Shown here in pieces: positions 1-7,955 of a stretch of DNA of 64,000 nucleotides (position 1 is the first letter of the stretch; each line of letters opens with the position of its first letter). The stretch is from the NCBI GenBank assembly GCA_023428905.1, contig JAEYWP010000004.1, positions 1 through 64,000 on the forward strand, written 5' to 3'. Position numbers and translations under genes: made by a program. Origin of the DNA: Verrucomicrobiota bacterium. GTDB lineage: Bacteria; Verrucomicrobiota; Verrucomicrobiia; Opitutales; Opitutaceae. The notes below the pieces were generated by a model. That model saw nothing but the letters and a program-made list of their open reading frames with translations, did not search any database and was not told where the DNA came from.

Positions 1-31
1 TCCTTCCTTCGTAACCTGTAAGTCACGCGAA

Positions 32-97
32 CCGGACTATGCCGGGACGAACGTCACCGTCTCAATCGGCGCACTCACCCCACGCGGCATAGTCCGG
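32..97. repeat. 12-bp inverted repeat upstream of the IS66 remnant
   Basis: CCGGACTATGCC at 32-43 is matched exactly in inverse by GGCATAGTCCGG at 86-97, with a 42-bp spacer. A further CCCGGCATA at 100-108 is the reverse complement of TATGCCGGG in the left arm. The repeats sit just where homology to the transposase starts, so they may be ends of another element or a rearrangement scar. No element could be assigned. Confidence 0.6.
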
Positions 98-1055
98 GAC
101 CCGGCATAGGCCGCTTTACCGTTTGGAGAAGATGTCGGCCCGGTGGGGCGCGCAGCTGTCCCGCCAGAGCATGTCCGATTGGATCGCGATCACGGCCGAG
201 TGGCTGGAGCCGATCTACAAGACGATGCTGCGGCGCCTGCTCAGTGGCGAGTACCTGCAAGCGGACGAGACCCCGGTTCGCTGCAATGATCCGGATGAAA
301 AGAGGGGCGGCACAACCGAAGGTTGGCTGTGGGTGATCAGTCGACCCGGTGAGGATGTGGTCTTCGATTGGCGTCTGACGCGGCGTCATGGCGAACTAAC
401 GTCGCTGATCGACGGCTTCCAGGGCATCCTCCAGTCGGATGGCTATGGAGCATACGAGGCGTACGCCAAAGCGCATCCGGGTGTTACTTGGGTTGGCTGC
501 TGGGCCCACGCCAGACGGAAGTTTTTTGAGGCGCAGTCTGAACACCCCAAAGCGGTGCGGCTGATCCTGCGCATCATCGCTTGGCTCTACGAATGTGAAG
601 CCCTGTACGATGAGCATCACCTCTCGAGTGCTCAGCGACAGTTTAAACGCCACAAGTACTATACGCGCCCTCTGTACTGGCTCAGGAAGCTCGCGCTCGG
701 TCTGCGAGAACGCGTGTTGCCCAAGTCCAACCTGGGGAAAGCGTGCGACTACCTGCTCGGACACTGGACGCCTTTGACCGAGCACCTGAAGCACGGTCAG
801 ACCCGGTTGGACAATAACCTCGTCGAAAACGCCATCCGGCCGTCGGCCATCGGGAAGAAGAACTGGCTCTTCATCGGCCATCCTGATGCCGGGCAGCGCT
901 CGGCGATCATCTACTCCATCGTCGTCTCCTGCAAACGGCACGGGAAAGACCCGAATGCGTACCTCCGCGATGTGCTCAGTCGCCTGCCACGCATGAGCAA
1001 CCAGGACGACCTCGAGCAGCTCACACCGGCAAAGTGGCAACCAGCGCCGCGCTGA
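93..1055 (+). pseudogene. IS66-family transposase (TnpC), 5'-truncated
   Basis: The reading frame gives the C-terminal ~310 residues of an IS66 TnpC transposase, the DDE-type enzyme that moves IS66 elements. Typical landmarks are present: the LYRLEKMSARWG start of the catalytic part, the first acidic residue in QADETPVRC, the second in QSDGYGAYE followed by GCWAHARRKF, and the terminal DNNLVENAIRP and KNWLFIGHPDAG blocks with the last catalytic Glu. Family members are about 500 residues, so the N-terminal zinc-finger and leucine-zipper region is missing. An in-frame TAG at 90-92 closes the frame and homology stops near 110. No tnpA or tnpB partner is visible, so it is probably inactive. Confidence 0.85.
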
Positions 1056-1077
1056 GCAGAACGTCCTGATCGCAATC

Positions 1078-1120
1078 GTCACCATTGCTAAAGCGAAATG
1101 GTGACCATTGCGCTTTAGCA
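1078..1120. repeat. Overlapping inverted repeats after the IS66 remnant
   Basis: TGCTAAAGCG (1086-1095) and CGCTTTAGCA (1111-1120) form one perfect inverted repeat. GTCACCATT (1078-1086) and AATGGTGAC (1097-1105) form a second that overlaps it. The DNA can fold into either of two hairpins. They lie between the convergent transposase remnant and the methyltransferase gene and may be a terminator without a T-run, or the end of the IS. Confidence 0.55.
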
Positions 1121-1150
1121 CTCATCACAAGCAATCCTTAGCAGCAGGTG

Positions 1151-3100
1151 CTAGACCGGACGCTTACGTCCATAGCCAATCGTTGCTTCGTTGAGTCCGA
1201 GACGACGAAGCTTTTCACTGAATTTCTCCATTCTAGCGCGTTGTGGGTAATCCGGAGCGACGAATCGCTCCTTAAAAAACAACAGTTGGGTTTTAGGTCC
1301 GTTGCTATGATCGAAGACCTCAACGAAGAGATTACGCAGGTTTACCTTGATGCGTAAGACCAAGCGCGGGAGCGCCCGTCCATCGAAATCGTCAAAGTGT
1401 TGAAACGTGATTTTCCCCGAATGCTTGTGCAGCTTGATAAGGTCCGCCTGTGCGGGATCGCCATAGCGGAACGCCGCGCAATGGACGAAGATTCGGAGAA
1501 CCGCGGGCAAATTGGCGAGGAGGCTGCGGTGGATGAGAAGCGACTCCTCGTCCTGCCATCCCAACCCCAACTTTTCGCACGCAAGTTCGATTTCCCCCGG
1601 ATCACCCGCAGCGAAGAGAAGCTCTTTTGCCTGACGCTCCGCGGTCGGCAGATCGGTGAAGAACGCTTTTACGTCATGCTTTATTCGCGCCGGAATATCG
1701 CGTCGTAAGAATCGCTTTCGAAAGTTCGTAAGGGCCAGATAAACCAGAACGTCATCCGTCCTCGCTTTTCGCGCGCTCTGCCAGGCCGATTCTCCGTGAC
1801 GTTCCACGACAAGCAACACGGCCCGTTTCAGGTTTCCTGCGGCCTCCGTTACCTCCGCGAGCCGGTCAAATTCGCCAGGCTCAGGCATGCGACCCAATTC
1901 GACGAGGGTGCGCCAGAATTCATCGAACAGTTCGGCGTGGAGTTCATACCGATCGACTTGGCGTTGCTCCCGGTGGTTAGCAGAAGTGAATCGTAGCTGG
2001 GTGCCGATGTTAGCCCAATCGATCCGTCGGCGATTTCTCTGCGATTGAAACGTCTCGGTGTCAGCAGGGTTTTGAAAGGCCACACATATCCCTAGTCCCA
2101 ATGTGATGGCCTCCACATTGAGGGTTTGTTCGATAAGGTCCTCAAGTTCCCCCGGCGCATAGAATTTTTGAAACGTGTTCGCTTTGGTGAGGAAGCCATC
2201 GCGATACGGTCTGCTGTGCGATTCTGATTCTTGCCCACTGGCCATGACGGCGATAGTCAGGACTCGGCCCGCCAGGGAAAAGGCCTCACGTAACGCGTCA
2301 GCTCGTTCGTGCGGCTCTTCGATGACGTTCAGCACGAATCCCAAGTTTACTACGTCGCTCTTAACCTTGGGTGCATTTGGCCGGAAGGCGGGGTCCCATC
2401 CCTTCGCATCATAGCCGAGCGCCTTCAACGCTTCGACATCCATTCCGTGTCCGCAGCCGAAGTCGAAAAACGTATCGGATTTTTTCAACAACCCCTGTTC
2501 GAGTAGTTGCTTTACGGGACGCGACAAGTCGTAGCGTTTGATGGCTGTGCGATGCCGTGCGATTGGCCCGGTCTCCGGCGCTTCCGTTGTGAGGGGCCGT
2601 TCGCGACGAACCAAATTGTGACCGGAAAATGAAAGACCGAGTCGGCGAAGCAAGGTTGTCCACTGAACTTGAAGCCCAATCGTCGCCGGGTTTCGATACA
2701 GGCCGGCCTCTTCCTCGGCTTGCGTGAGAGCGCTGAACGTTGAAATGCGGGGGTCTCCCGGGGGAAGAAAACTCTCCTTTCGATGCAGTATAGGCGGGTT
2801 GGCGCGTTTCGAATAGTCCGTCTGGGTAACCGAACCAGTCTTTAGATTGATCTTGGTGGCGTTAGTCAGCGCGGGATGCGGGTCCGTGTCGAATCCCGGA
2901 TAACTGAGGAACGTGATCGCGCACTCGTTAGTGTGCAGTTTGACGAGATTCCAGTTCGCATCCGGGCGACTTGCCAACTCGGCACGCCTGATTGTCTGCC
3001 AGAGAGAGTCCGGCACTTGCCCTTCATTGGGCCGGAAGAAATACACCGCCTCAGGAAGACGTTTCCCGTAAGGGCAGTCGGCATTCTCAAACGGTTTCAT
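1151..3100 (-). CDS. DNA phosphorothioation-associated putative methyltransferase
   Basis: The protein has 649 residues. The middle carries a class I SAM-binding Rossmann motif (DFGCGHG, residues 213-219), the acidic/WDP motif (GWDP, 234-237) and the stretch NLGFVLNVIEEP (252-263). Together with the upstream HRTAIKRYDLSRPVKQLL block these match the family described as DNA phosphorothioation-associated (dnd-related) putative methyltransferases. Residues 1-180 are the family's uncharacterised N-terminal region, and the last 250 residues are helical with no recognised domain. In other genomes the family travels with dnd phosphorothioation genes; none of dndA-E or dndFGH is visible here. It is the last gene of a leftward group with a regulator-like protein and a putative nuclease. 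The DNA target and the enzymatic activity are unproven. Confidence 0.85.
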   Translation of the reverse strand: MKPFENADCPYGKRLPEAVYFFRPNEGQVPDSLWQTIRRAELASRPDANWNLVKLHTNECAITFLSYPGFDTDPHPALTNATKINLKTGSVTQTDYSKRANPPILHRKESFLPPGDPRISTFSALTQAEEEAGLYRNPATIGLQVQWTTLLRRLGLSFSGHNLVRRERPLTTEAPETGPIARHRTAIKRYDLSRPVKQLLEQGLLKKSDTFFDFGCGHGMDVEALKALGYDAKGWDPAFRPNAPKVKSDVVNLGFVLNVIEEPHERADALREAFSLAGRVLTIAVMASGQESESHSRPYRDGFLTKANTFQKFYAPGELEDLIEQTLNVEAITLGLGICVAFQNPADTETFQSQRNRRRIDWANIGTQLRFTSANHREQRQVDRYELHAELFDEFWRTLVELGRMPEPGEFDRLAEVTEAAGNLKRAVLLVVERHGESAWQSARKARTDDVLVYLALTNFRKRFLRRDIPARIKHDVKAFFTDLPTAERQAKELLFAAGDPGEIELACEKLGLGWQDEESLLIHRSLLANLPAVLRIFVHCAAFRYGDPAQADLIKLHKHSGKITFQHFDDFDGRALPRLVLRIKVNLRNLFVEVFDHSNGPKTQLLFFKERFVAPDYPQRARMEKFSEKLRRLGLNEATIGYGRKRPV

Positions 3101-3214
3101 CTTTGGTGCACCAGAATGGCCAACTCACTGGTCACCGCCAACGCGATAATCCGGCGGGGCGTGTGGTGTCTAAGCGTGTGCGGATATGCGCGAGATTCGC
3201 AGAGCTACGCTCCA

Positions 3215-4144
3215 TCAGCTCGTCCACACTTCTCCGAGCACGCCAGGATCCACTTGGAGCACCTCAGCCATGGCGACCACTTCTTCCCAAGTGACCCACG
3301 CGTACGAGTTTGCCACGCGCGACATATAGCTCGGTTTCTCGTACTGCGCGAAGCCGCGCGCGACCATCCGTTGCGCGATGTTCTTCAAAGTGATTTCGGG
3401 TCGGCCATCACGAATCCGCGCGAGTGGTTCCTTGAGCCTGAATACACGTTCTCCGGCGTTAACTCCGTCAGGGGGCGGTGGAGGACCGGCCTCCAGCGAC
3501 GCACTGGCCTTAGGCGCCGACTGGCTGGGCTCGGATGAAGCAGTGACCAGCGGGGTCGCTAAAACGTTCGCGATGTTCGCCGCAGTGGGAGTGCTTTTGG
3601 CGAAAGTCGAGATTCCGGGAGACACTGGTTTCCGTTCAGCGACCGGTGCCTCCCGCGGAACGTTCTGGGGTGCACCGCTTGTCTCCCGAGCGTGTGGCAC
3701 CGAGGCGTTCTGTAGAGTCGAAATTGCGTTCTGTGTCGACTGACTCGCCGAGGTCACTGCCGCCCTGAGCTTATCAATGTAAGCTTTGAGGAACTGAAGT
3801 CCGGCCTCACTGATCGTCATATCGACGGGACATTTTCCGCCAAAAGTCGGCGATTCAGCGTACAGCCAATCCAGTGCCCGCTCTTCGTTCTGCGTCAGCT
3901 CCATCGCCAGCTTCATTGCCGCCCGGCAGCGCTCAACGCGCGCCGATGCGGCTGCCGAAATCATTGGGCGCTCCTTTACCTTGCCGCGTCGATAGGCGAA
4001 CAGCTCTGAGGCCTCAATCCCGGTGATCTCATAGAAAAGGCCGTCGCCAAGCTCCAGCTCATCTCTGAACCGCAGCAGCGCTCGCACGTCGGCTTTGATG
4101 GAAGTGTCCGGCACCCCTGAGAAATACCGGTTCGGCCAAAACAT
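3215..4144 (-). CDS. MbcA/ParS/Xre antitoxin-like regulator with C-terminal HTH
   Basis: A 309-residue protein of three parts. Residues 15-125 resemble MbcA/ParS/Xre antitoxin proteins: a helical region, then ALDWLYAESPTFGGKCPVDM and an EAG segment matching the family's 'W...P...LGG.TPLDLL...EG' signature. The middle (about 130-245) is Ser/Pro/Ala-rich and probably a disordered linker. The C-terminus (about 250-309) reads like an XRE-type helix-turn-helix (TLKNIAQRM, SYMSRVANSYAWVTWEE, AEVLQVDPGVL). No RES-domain toxin, the usual partner, lies next to it. Its neighbours suggest a regulator of the methyltransferase/nuclease group. The antitoxin label is inference from pattern, not proof. Confidence 0.55.
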   Translation of the reverse strand: MFWPNRYFSGVPDTSIKADVRALLRFRDELELGDGLFYEITGIEASELFAYRRGKVKERPMISAAASARVERCRAAMKLAMELTQNEERALDWLYAESPTFGGKCPVDMTISEAGLQFLKAYIDKLRAAVTSASQSTQNAISTLQNASVPHARETSGAPQNVPREAPVAERKPVSPGISTFAKSTPTAANIANVLATPLVTASSEPSQSAPKASASLEAGPPPPPDGVNAGERVFRLKEPLARIRDGRPEITLKNIAQRMVARGFAQYEKPSYMSRVANSYAWVTWEEVVAMAEVLQVDPGVLGEVWTS

Positions 4145-4212
4145 TTACAAGCAGTCACACGCCGGTGTTCGGCATGACGGTACCGACTGGTGCCCATCCG
4201 CGAAGAGAGAAG

Positions 4213-4752
4213 TTAAAGCGCCATGCTACCCGCCATAGTCGCTACATCGCGCGCAATACTCCACGGCACCTTCAAGTAACGCCCACGCCCTCCCGTGGGC
4301 AGCCGATCCCGAGGCACCACAAGAATCTGCAACGTGAGGTCGTCATAGACGCGAACCACCGCAAGCTGGCTGAAGTTCCCAGCGCGCTTGGCACGCACGA
4401 AGGGCTTTCGCTTCCGAGGGGTGATCGTTTTGATTTCGACAAAATCGTTCCCGAGCCGCCCGTCGTGCCCTTGTACATTTCTACGGCACAACCTTACTCC
4501 AAACAGCAGGGCGACACAGAGTTCACCGACACGCCCCCAGAGGCGACAAGCACACCCGGTCCTTCCCTCTTCTTTCAGAGCCTTGACGGTTAGCGCCTTT
4601 ATTTCTCCTGGAGTCGCGACAGGCGTCTCTTTCGCGATAAAATTCGGATTTAGGGAGCTTAGATGAAACGCGGAGGTTGTCGTTACCGGCTGGCTACCGC
4701 CATTTGCGCGAGAGGCGCGCGGCACAGGACCGCGCCGAAAAGACACATTCAT
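4213..4752 (-). CDS. Small PD-(D/E)XK nuclease-like protein
   Basis: This 179-residue protein has a conserved-looking core from about residue 70. RVGELCVALLFGV (with Glu77) is followed by QGHDGRLGNDFVEIKTITPR, in which an Asp and the EIK tripeptide (106-108) fit the catalytic pattern of PD-(D/E)XK nucleases. The remainder (FSQLAVVRVYDDLTLQILVV) fits the beta strands of that fold. Many small proteins of this pattern are restriction-like or unassigned. The first 45 residues look unconserved, so the real start may be downstream. It is the first gene of the leftward trio ending in the methyltransferase, and a modification/cleavage pairing is possible. Function is inferred. Confidence 0.5.
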   Translation of the reverse strand: MNVSFRRGPVPRASRANGGSQPVTTTSAFHLSSLNPNFIAKETPVATPGEIKALTVKALKEEGRTGCACRLWGRVGELCVALLFGVRLCRRNVQGHDGRLGNDFVEIKTITPRKRKPFVRAKRAGNFSQLAVVRVYDDLTLQILVVPRDRLPTGGRGRYLKVPWSIARDVATMAGSMAL

Positions 4753-5040
4753 TGCCTGAGGGAGCTAACGGACGTTGAGGTGGCTTGTGCCAGGACCTCT
4801 ATAAGCCCCATCGCAGCCAGGCACCGTTGCTGGCCACCGTGCGTCTTCGAATATTCGAAGGCTCATCACGCATCGGCTGGGTTGAACCCACCTGTGCGCT
4901 GACACGGCGTTACGGTAGCAAAACGCTTCAGTTCGTAAAGACGGAAGCGACCTTCCCACATCTCAAGACCGTAACCGTTTGGTGCCCCAAAGGCACATGG
5001 ATCTGTCTGACATCCCGACCTGCGTGATTATGCCACGAGA

Positions 5041-5250
5041 ATGAAACGCGTCGGCGAGAAACGCCTCACTCCGAATGAAGCCGCGACACTTCGGAATGTT
5101 TCCGTCGAGAAGGTGAGAGCCTGGTGTGAGTCAGGCGACCTCCCAAGCTATCGCAGTGTGCACAATTGGCGCCTAATCGACCAAACGATCTCATCCGGTT
5201 TACGAAGAGATTCCCGGCTGAGTCCAGGATCCCGGAAAGAAAGCGCGTGA
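5041..5250 (+). CDS. Excisionase-type helix-turn-helix protein
   Basis: A 69-residue protein whose first 50 residues follow the MerR-like/excisionase DNA-binding pattern: LTPNEAATLRNVSVEKVRAW, then SGDLPSYRSVHNWRLID, the usual 'helix-turn-helix plus winged tail' layout. Such proteins serve as recombination directionality factors or small regulators of integrated elements. It lies on the same island as the tyrosine integrase but 3 kb away and in the opposite orientation. The upstream 290 bp (4753-5040) hold no gene I can support. The role as excisionase is plausible but unproven. Confidence 0.55.
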   Translation: MKRVGEKRLTPNEAATLRNVSVEKVRAWCESGDLPSYRSVHNWRLIDQTISSGLRRDSRLSPGSRKESA

Positions 5251-5516
5251 TGCTCGCTTCGCTCGATTTCTTCTAGCTCCTGCCCCGTCCGTCGCGCCCA
5301 ATGGTATGGGCGGTCAAGGTCGTATCGCTGCGCGATCTCCACCACGCGCAGACGTTCCGCTGCCCTCTCGTTGGTCCCGCTGCGCGGGACGCTGCCTCGG
5401 CGCTCCACCCAGCGCTTTGACTTTCGCCCATTCGGAGCGGGCGCTCAGACGAGCAGCACCCGCGATCACTCGACACGTTGTTGAGTAGGGAAACGCGGCT
5501 CGCGCGAGCGCTCACC

Positions 5517-5969
5517 ATGCGCGTTTATGAAGCTTCGATCTCTTACAAAATCGTTCAGCTGGGTGATGTCGCCAAAGTGGATACGCCCGAGAAAGTCGCT
5601 GACTACGTCAAGGGTGGCATGGATGAACATGCCGCCGTGGAAACGTTCTGGGTCGTCTGCCTGGATCGCAAAAACAAGCCCATCAGCCGCTCCATGGTGA
5701 CGATGGGGACCGCGACGAACTCGCTCGTACATCCGCGTGAGGTTTTCCGGTATGCGATTCTTCAGAGCGCCTGTGCGATCATCGTCGCGCACAATCACCC
5801 AAGCGGTGACCCGACTCCGAGCGCTGCTGACATTCAAGTCACTCGGCAGCTTCGCGAAGCCGCCAAGACGGTGTGCATCGATCTGCTGGATCACGTGATC
5901 GTCGGAAACAAAGAAGACGATCCTGCGGGACGAGGGTTCTACTCTTTCCGCGAGGCGGGCCTCTTGTGA
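5517..5969 (+). CDS. RadC/JAB-domain protein, short form
   Basis: The 150-residue product is almost entirely the JAB/MPN+ domain of the RadC family. VETFW (Glu42) starts the fold, and HNHPSGDPTPSAAD (residues 92-105) carries the His-x-His...Asp zinc-binding JAMM motif, followed by the conserved LLDHVIVG. Housekeeping RadC is about 220 residues with an N-terminal helix-hairpin-helix part that is absent here. Short JAB-only forms are common on plasmids and genomic islands; their function is unknown. The ATG at 5517 was chosen because the upstream TTG extension adds unconserved residues. A perfect stem-loop terminator follows. The 266 bp upstream (5251-5516) hold no gene I can support. Confidence 0.85.
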   Translation: MRVYEASISYKIVQLGDVAKVDTPEKVADYVKGGMDEHAAVETFWVVCLDRKNKPISRSMVTMGTATNSLVHPREVFRYAILQSACAIIVAHNHPSGDPTPSAADIQVTRQLREAAKTVCIDLLDHVIVGNKEDDPAGRGFYSFREAGLL

Positions 5970-5983
5970 GGTCCGCTTTTTCG

Positions 5984-6017
5984 CTCCCGGCGGTTCGCCG
6001 CCGGGAGTTTTATCTTT
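5984..6017 (+). terminator. Rho-independent terminator after the RadC-like gene
   Basis: CTCCCGGCGG, a TTCG tetraloop and CCGCCGGGAG form a perfect 10-bp stem at 5984-6007, followed by TTTTATCTTT. It ends rightward transcription 15 bp after the RadC-like stop codon. Confidence 0.9.
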
Positions 6018-6086
6018 GGCCGCGTTGCCGTGGTGTCCGCACCCCGAATCCCGCCCAGGCCGTCGCGTACGGCACCCGCCTGTTCG

Positions 6087-7010
6087 TCAACGGGAGATGG
6101 CGAACACGCGTTCTAGTTCGTCCGACTGCGCGCGGAACTTCGCAGCGTTCGTTCGTTTCAGGCGCGCCAGGTTCTGCAATTTCCACTGAATCGCCGGAAG
6201 CTCGCGGAGATGGCGGCATTGCATCGCTTCCCATGGTGGTTCTCCTGCGACCAACCCAAGCAGGAATCGTTTGTGGTCGTCGGTGAGCGCAGCGGTCAGC
6301 TCGCGGCGCAACCGCACCCGCGCTTCGTTGAGCGCCTTGAGCGAAACCTCATCGCGCTCCATCCCAGCGAACTCGTTCTCGAAAGGGCGCCTGAGATCGA
6401 CATCTCGAGAGCCGAGTACTTCGTGGACGGGTCGATTGTGACCGGCGATGTATCCAACGAAGCACTCCACGAACTCGGGAAGTAAACCGAACCGCGCGAA
6501 CATTCCGTGAACGTCGAAGAGGTCCCGCGGATGTTGACGATCCATCGCCGCGACAAGTTTGCTTCCGTAAAGCTCGGCCACCGCGAGCGTGGGCACCGAG
6601 AGGGCGGTGGTGAAAAGGTCGCTGGCGGTTCTCGCGAGCGGTCTCGTTTCGATAGGTAGCAACGTACCACGAAACACGTGGTTGATCTCGACTTTGACCT
6701 GAATGCGGTCCCGGTGCGCAAGAATCTTGGTTTCGTCCCCAGCCTTGCTGCTCGCAATCTCCGCCTTGATACCGCGTTTTACGAGCCGGCCTTGGAGCGC
6801 CGAAAGCTCCGTTGCGATTTCCGTCAATGCGGCTTCTCGCGGTGTCTGGTGTGAAACGAAGACCACATCGATGTCCACGGACAAGCGAGGCATGTCCTGT
6901 ACGAAGAAGTTAATCGCCGTGCCGCCCTTCATGGCAAAGCGTCCGGAAGCAAAGACCTCCGGAGCCACCTCGAGCATGAGGCGCACCGTGTCGACGTAGG
7001 ACTTGTTCAT
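6087..7010 (-). CDS. abiEii: AbiEii-type nucleotidyltransferase toxin
   Basis: A 307-residue member of the AbiEii/AbiGii toxin family, the toxin half of type IV toxin-antitoxin/abortive-infection systems. The nucleotidyltransferase signature is clear: MKGGTAINFF (residues 27-36) supplies the G-G/S-x loop, and RLSVDIDVVF (42-51) gives the D-x-D metal-binding pair (Asp46, Asp48). KLVAAMDRQHPRDLFDVHGM further on is the family's conserved RDLFD block. The start ATG shares one base with the antitoxin stop (TGATG arrangement), implying translational coupling. Known homologues transfer nucleotides to RNA targets and arrest growth after phage infection. An upstream extension of the frame lies inside the antitoxin gene and was discarded. 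Confidence 0.9.
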   Translation of the reverse strand: MNKSYVDTVRLMLEVAPEVFASGRFAMKGGTAINFFVQDMPRLSVDIDVVFVSHQTPREAALTEIATELSALQGRLVKRGIKAEIASSKAGDETKILAHRDRIQVKVEINHVFRGTLLPIETRPLARTASDLFTTALSVPTLAVAELYGSKLVAAMDRQHPRDLFDVHGMFARFGLLPEFVECFVGYIAGHNRPVHEVLGSRDVDLRRPFENEFAGMERDEVSLKALNEARVRLRRELTAALTDDHKRFLLGLVAGEPPWEAMQCRHLRELPAIQWKLQNLARLKRTNAAKFRAQSDELERVFAISR

Positions 7011-7747
7011 CAGGGCTTCAGAATGAGGGTAGTGCCATCGGGCATCTTCCCGAACCAACGTCCACGCCCACGCGTGCCGACGCGCGCACGCATTTCGGAA
7101 CCCCACGGCAGATTGAGTTCCTCCGCTAAATTCACGCAGAGGCGCACCACTTTCACGCGCGGACAGTGATCCAGCAGCGTTCCGAGCACATCGACGCGAA
7201 CAGATCGAAGTCCCTCCATGATGTTGAGCGTTTCCTCCAGCCCCTGTTCGACTCCGACTTCGACGAGCAGCTCAAGCAACGCACGCTCCGGGACCGAAAC
7301 GGGAGGGCCGTTTGGCTTTTCAGGAACAGGCTGAATGCCAAAACCCTTGGGGAGCGCGGGATCAAAGAGTTGGCGAGAAACGTAGCGAGAGGGGAAACGC
7401 TTTGTGAACCAAGGCGGCAGCTTGGTCGCTTTCTCACCCCAAAGGATGAGCCGCTCACGCGGACCGACGTTGTGTCGCACGCCTCGTTGAGCGAGCGCCG
7501 TTTTCCCGCCCAAATGGAGGCCTGGCACTTGTGTGGAGAGAAACGTTACAGAAGCGTCGACATCCAACTCGTCGTTAGGAAAGGCAAAGACTCCCCGCCC
7601 TAGTCGGACCAACCAGCCGGACCGCGCGTAGTAAGCCGCGAGAAACCGGGAGACGCCGATCTCTTTCAACGTGGCAGCGGCGACTGGCCTCCCTCGCGGA
7701 AGTGCGCTCAGCGCGCTGATTGGAGTTTTGTGCTTAGGTGAAGTCAC
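7010..7747 (-). CDS. abiEi: AbiEi-type antitoxin with N-terminal winged HTH
   Basis: About 245 residues. The N-terminus (SALPRGRPVAAATLKEIGVS, then RSGWLVRLGRGVFAF) is the winged helix-turn-helix of AbiEi antitoxins. The rest (GGKTALAQRGVRHNVG, RLILWGEKATKLPPWF, PPVSVPERALLELLVEVGV) is the AbiEi C-terminal domain. AbiEi is both antitoxin and autorepressor that binds inverted repeats upstream of its own gene; two strong inverted repeats lie just upstream. The GTG at 7747 was chosen as start because the further 21 codons to a TTG at 7810 look unconserved; the start is uncertain. The gene is coupled to the toxin gene downstream. Confidence 0.85.
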   Translation of the reverse strand: MTSPKHKTPISALSALPRGRPVAAATLKEIGVSRFLAAYYARSGWLVRLGRGVFAFPNDELDVDASVTFLSTQVPGLHLGGKTALAQRGVRHNVGPRERLILWGEKATKLPPWFTKRFPSRYVSRQLFDPALPKGFGIQPVPEKPNGPPVSVPERALLELLVEVGVEQGLEETLNIMEGLRSVRVDVLGTLLDHCPRVKVVRLCVNLAEELNLPWGSEMRARVGTRGRGRWFGKMPDGTTLILKP

Positions 7748-7852
7748 GTTTAACCTGTTTATGCAATTCCAAGCAATATGACTAGAAAACCTCGACGACG
7801 TGAAGCCCAATTTAACCTACTCCATGTTTTTCAATCATCCAAACACAGTTGC

Positions 7853-7917
7853 GATTCCGCCAGCGCGGAATCACGGACGGACGGTTTGTCACAAAAACCT
7901 GCGCGTTTTTGTGACAA
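7853..7917. promoter_or_regulatory. Two inverted repeats upstream of abiE (operator or terminator)
   Basis: GATTCCGC (7853-7860) pairs with GCGGAATC (7865-7872). TTGTCACAAAAAC (7886-7898) pairs perfectly with GTTTTTGTGACAA (7905-7917) around a 6-bp loop, and the flanking ACGG/CCGT extends it with one extra base. They sit between the integrase stop and the abiE operon, both read leftward. They may end integrase transcription, or be the operator bound by AbiEi, since AbiEi proteins bind paired inverted repeats. Confidence 0.55.
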
Positions 7918-7955
7918 GACCGTGCACGGACTAACGACACTTGGAGCAGCGAACC

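Noticed and set aside
3215..4752. Assignment of the leftward trio to a complete phosphorothioation (Dnd) system
   Set aside because: No cysteine desulfurase, sulfurtransferase-like or ATPase gene (DndA-E) and no DndFGH restriction gene is present; only the methyltransferase belongs to that set.
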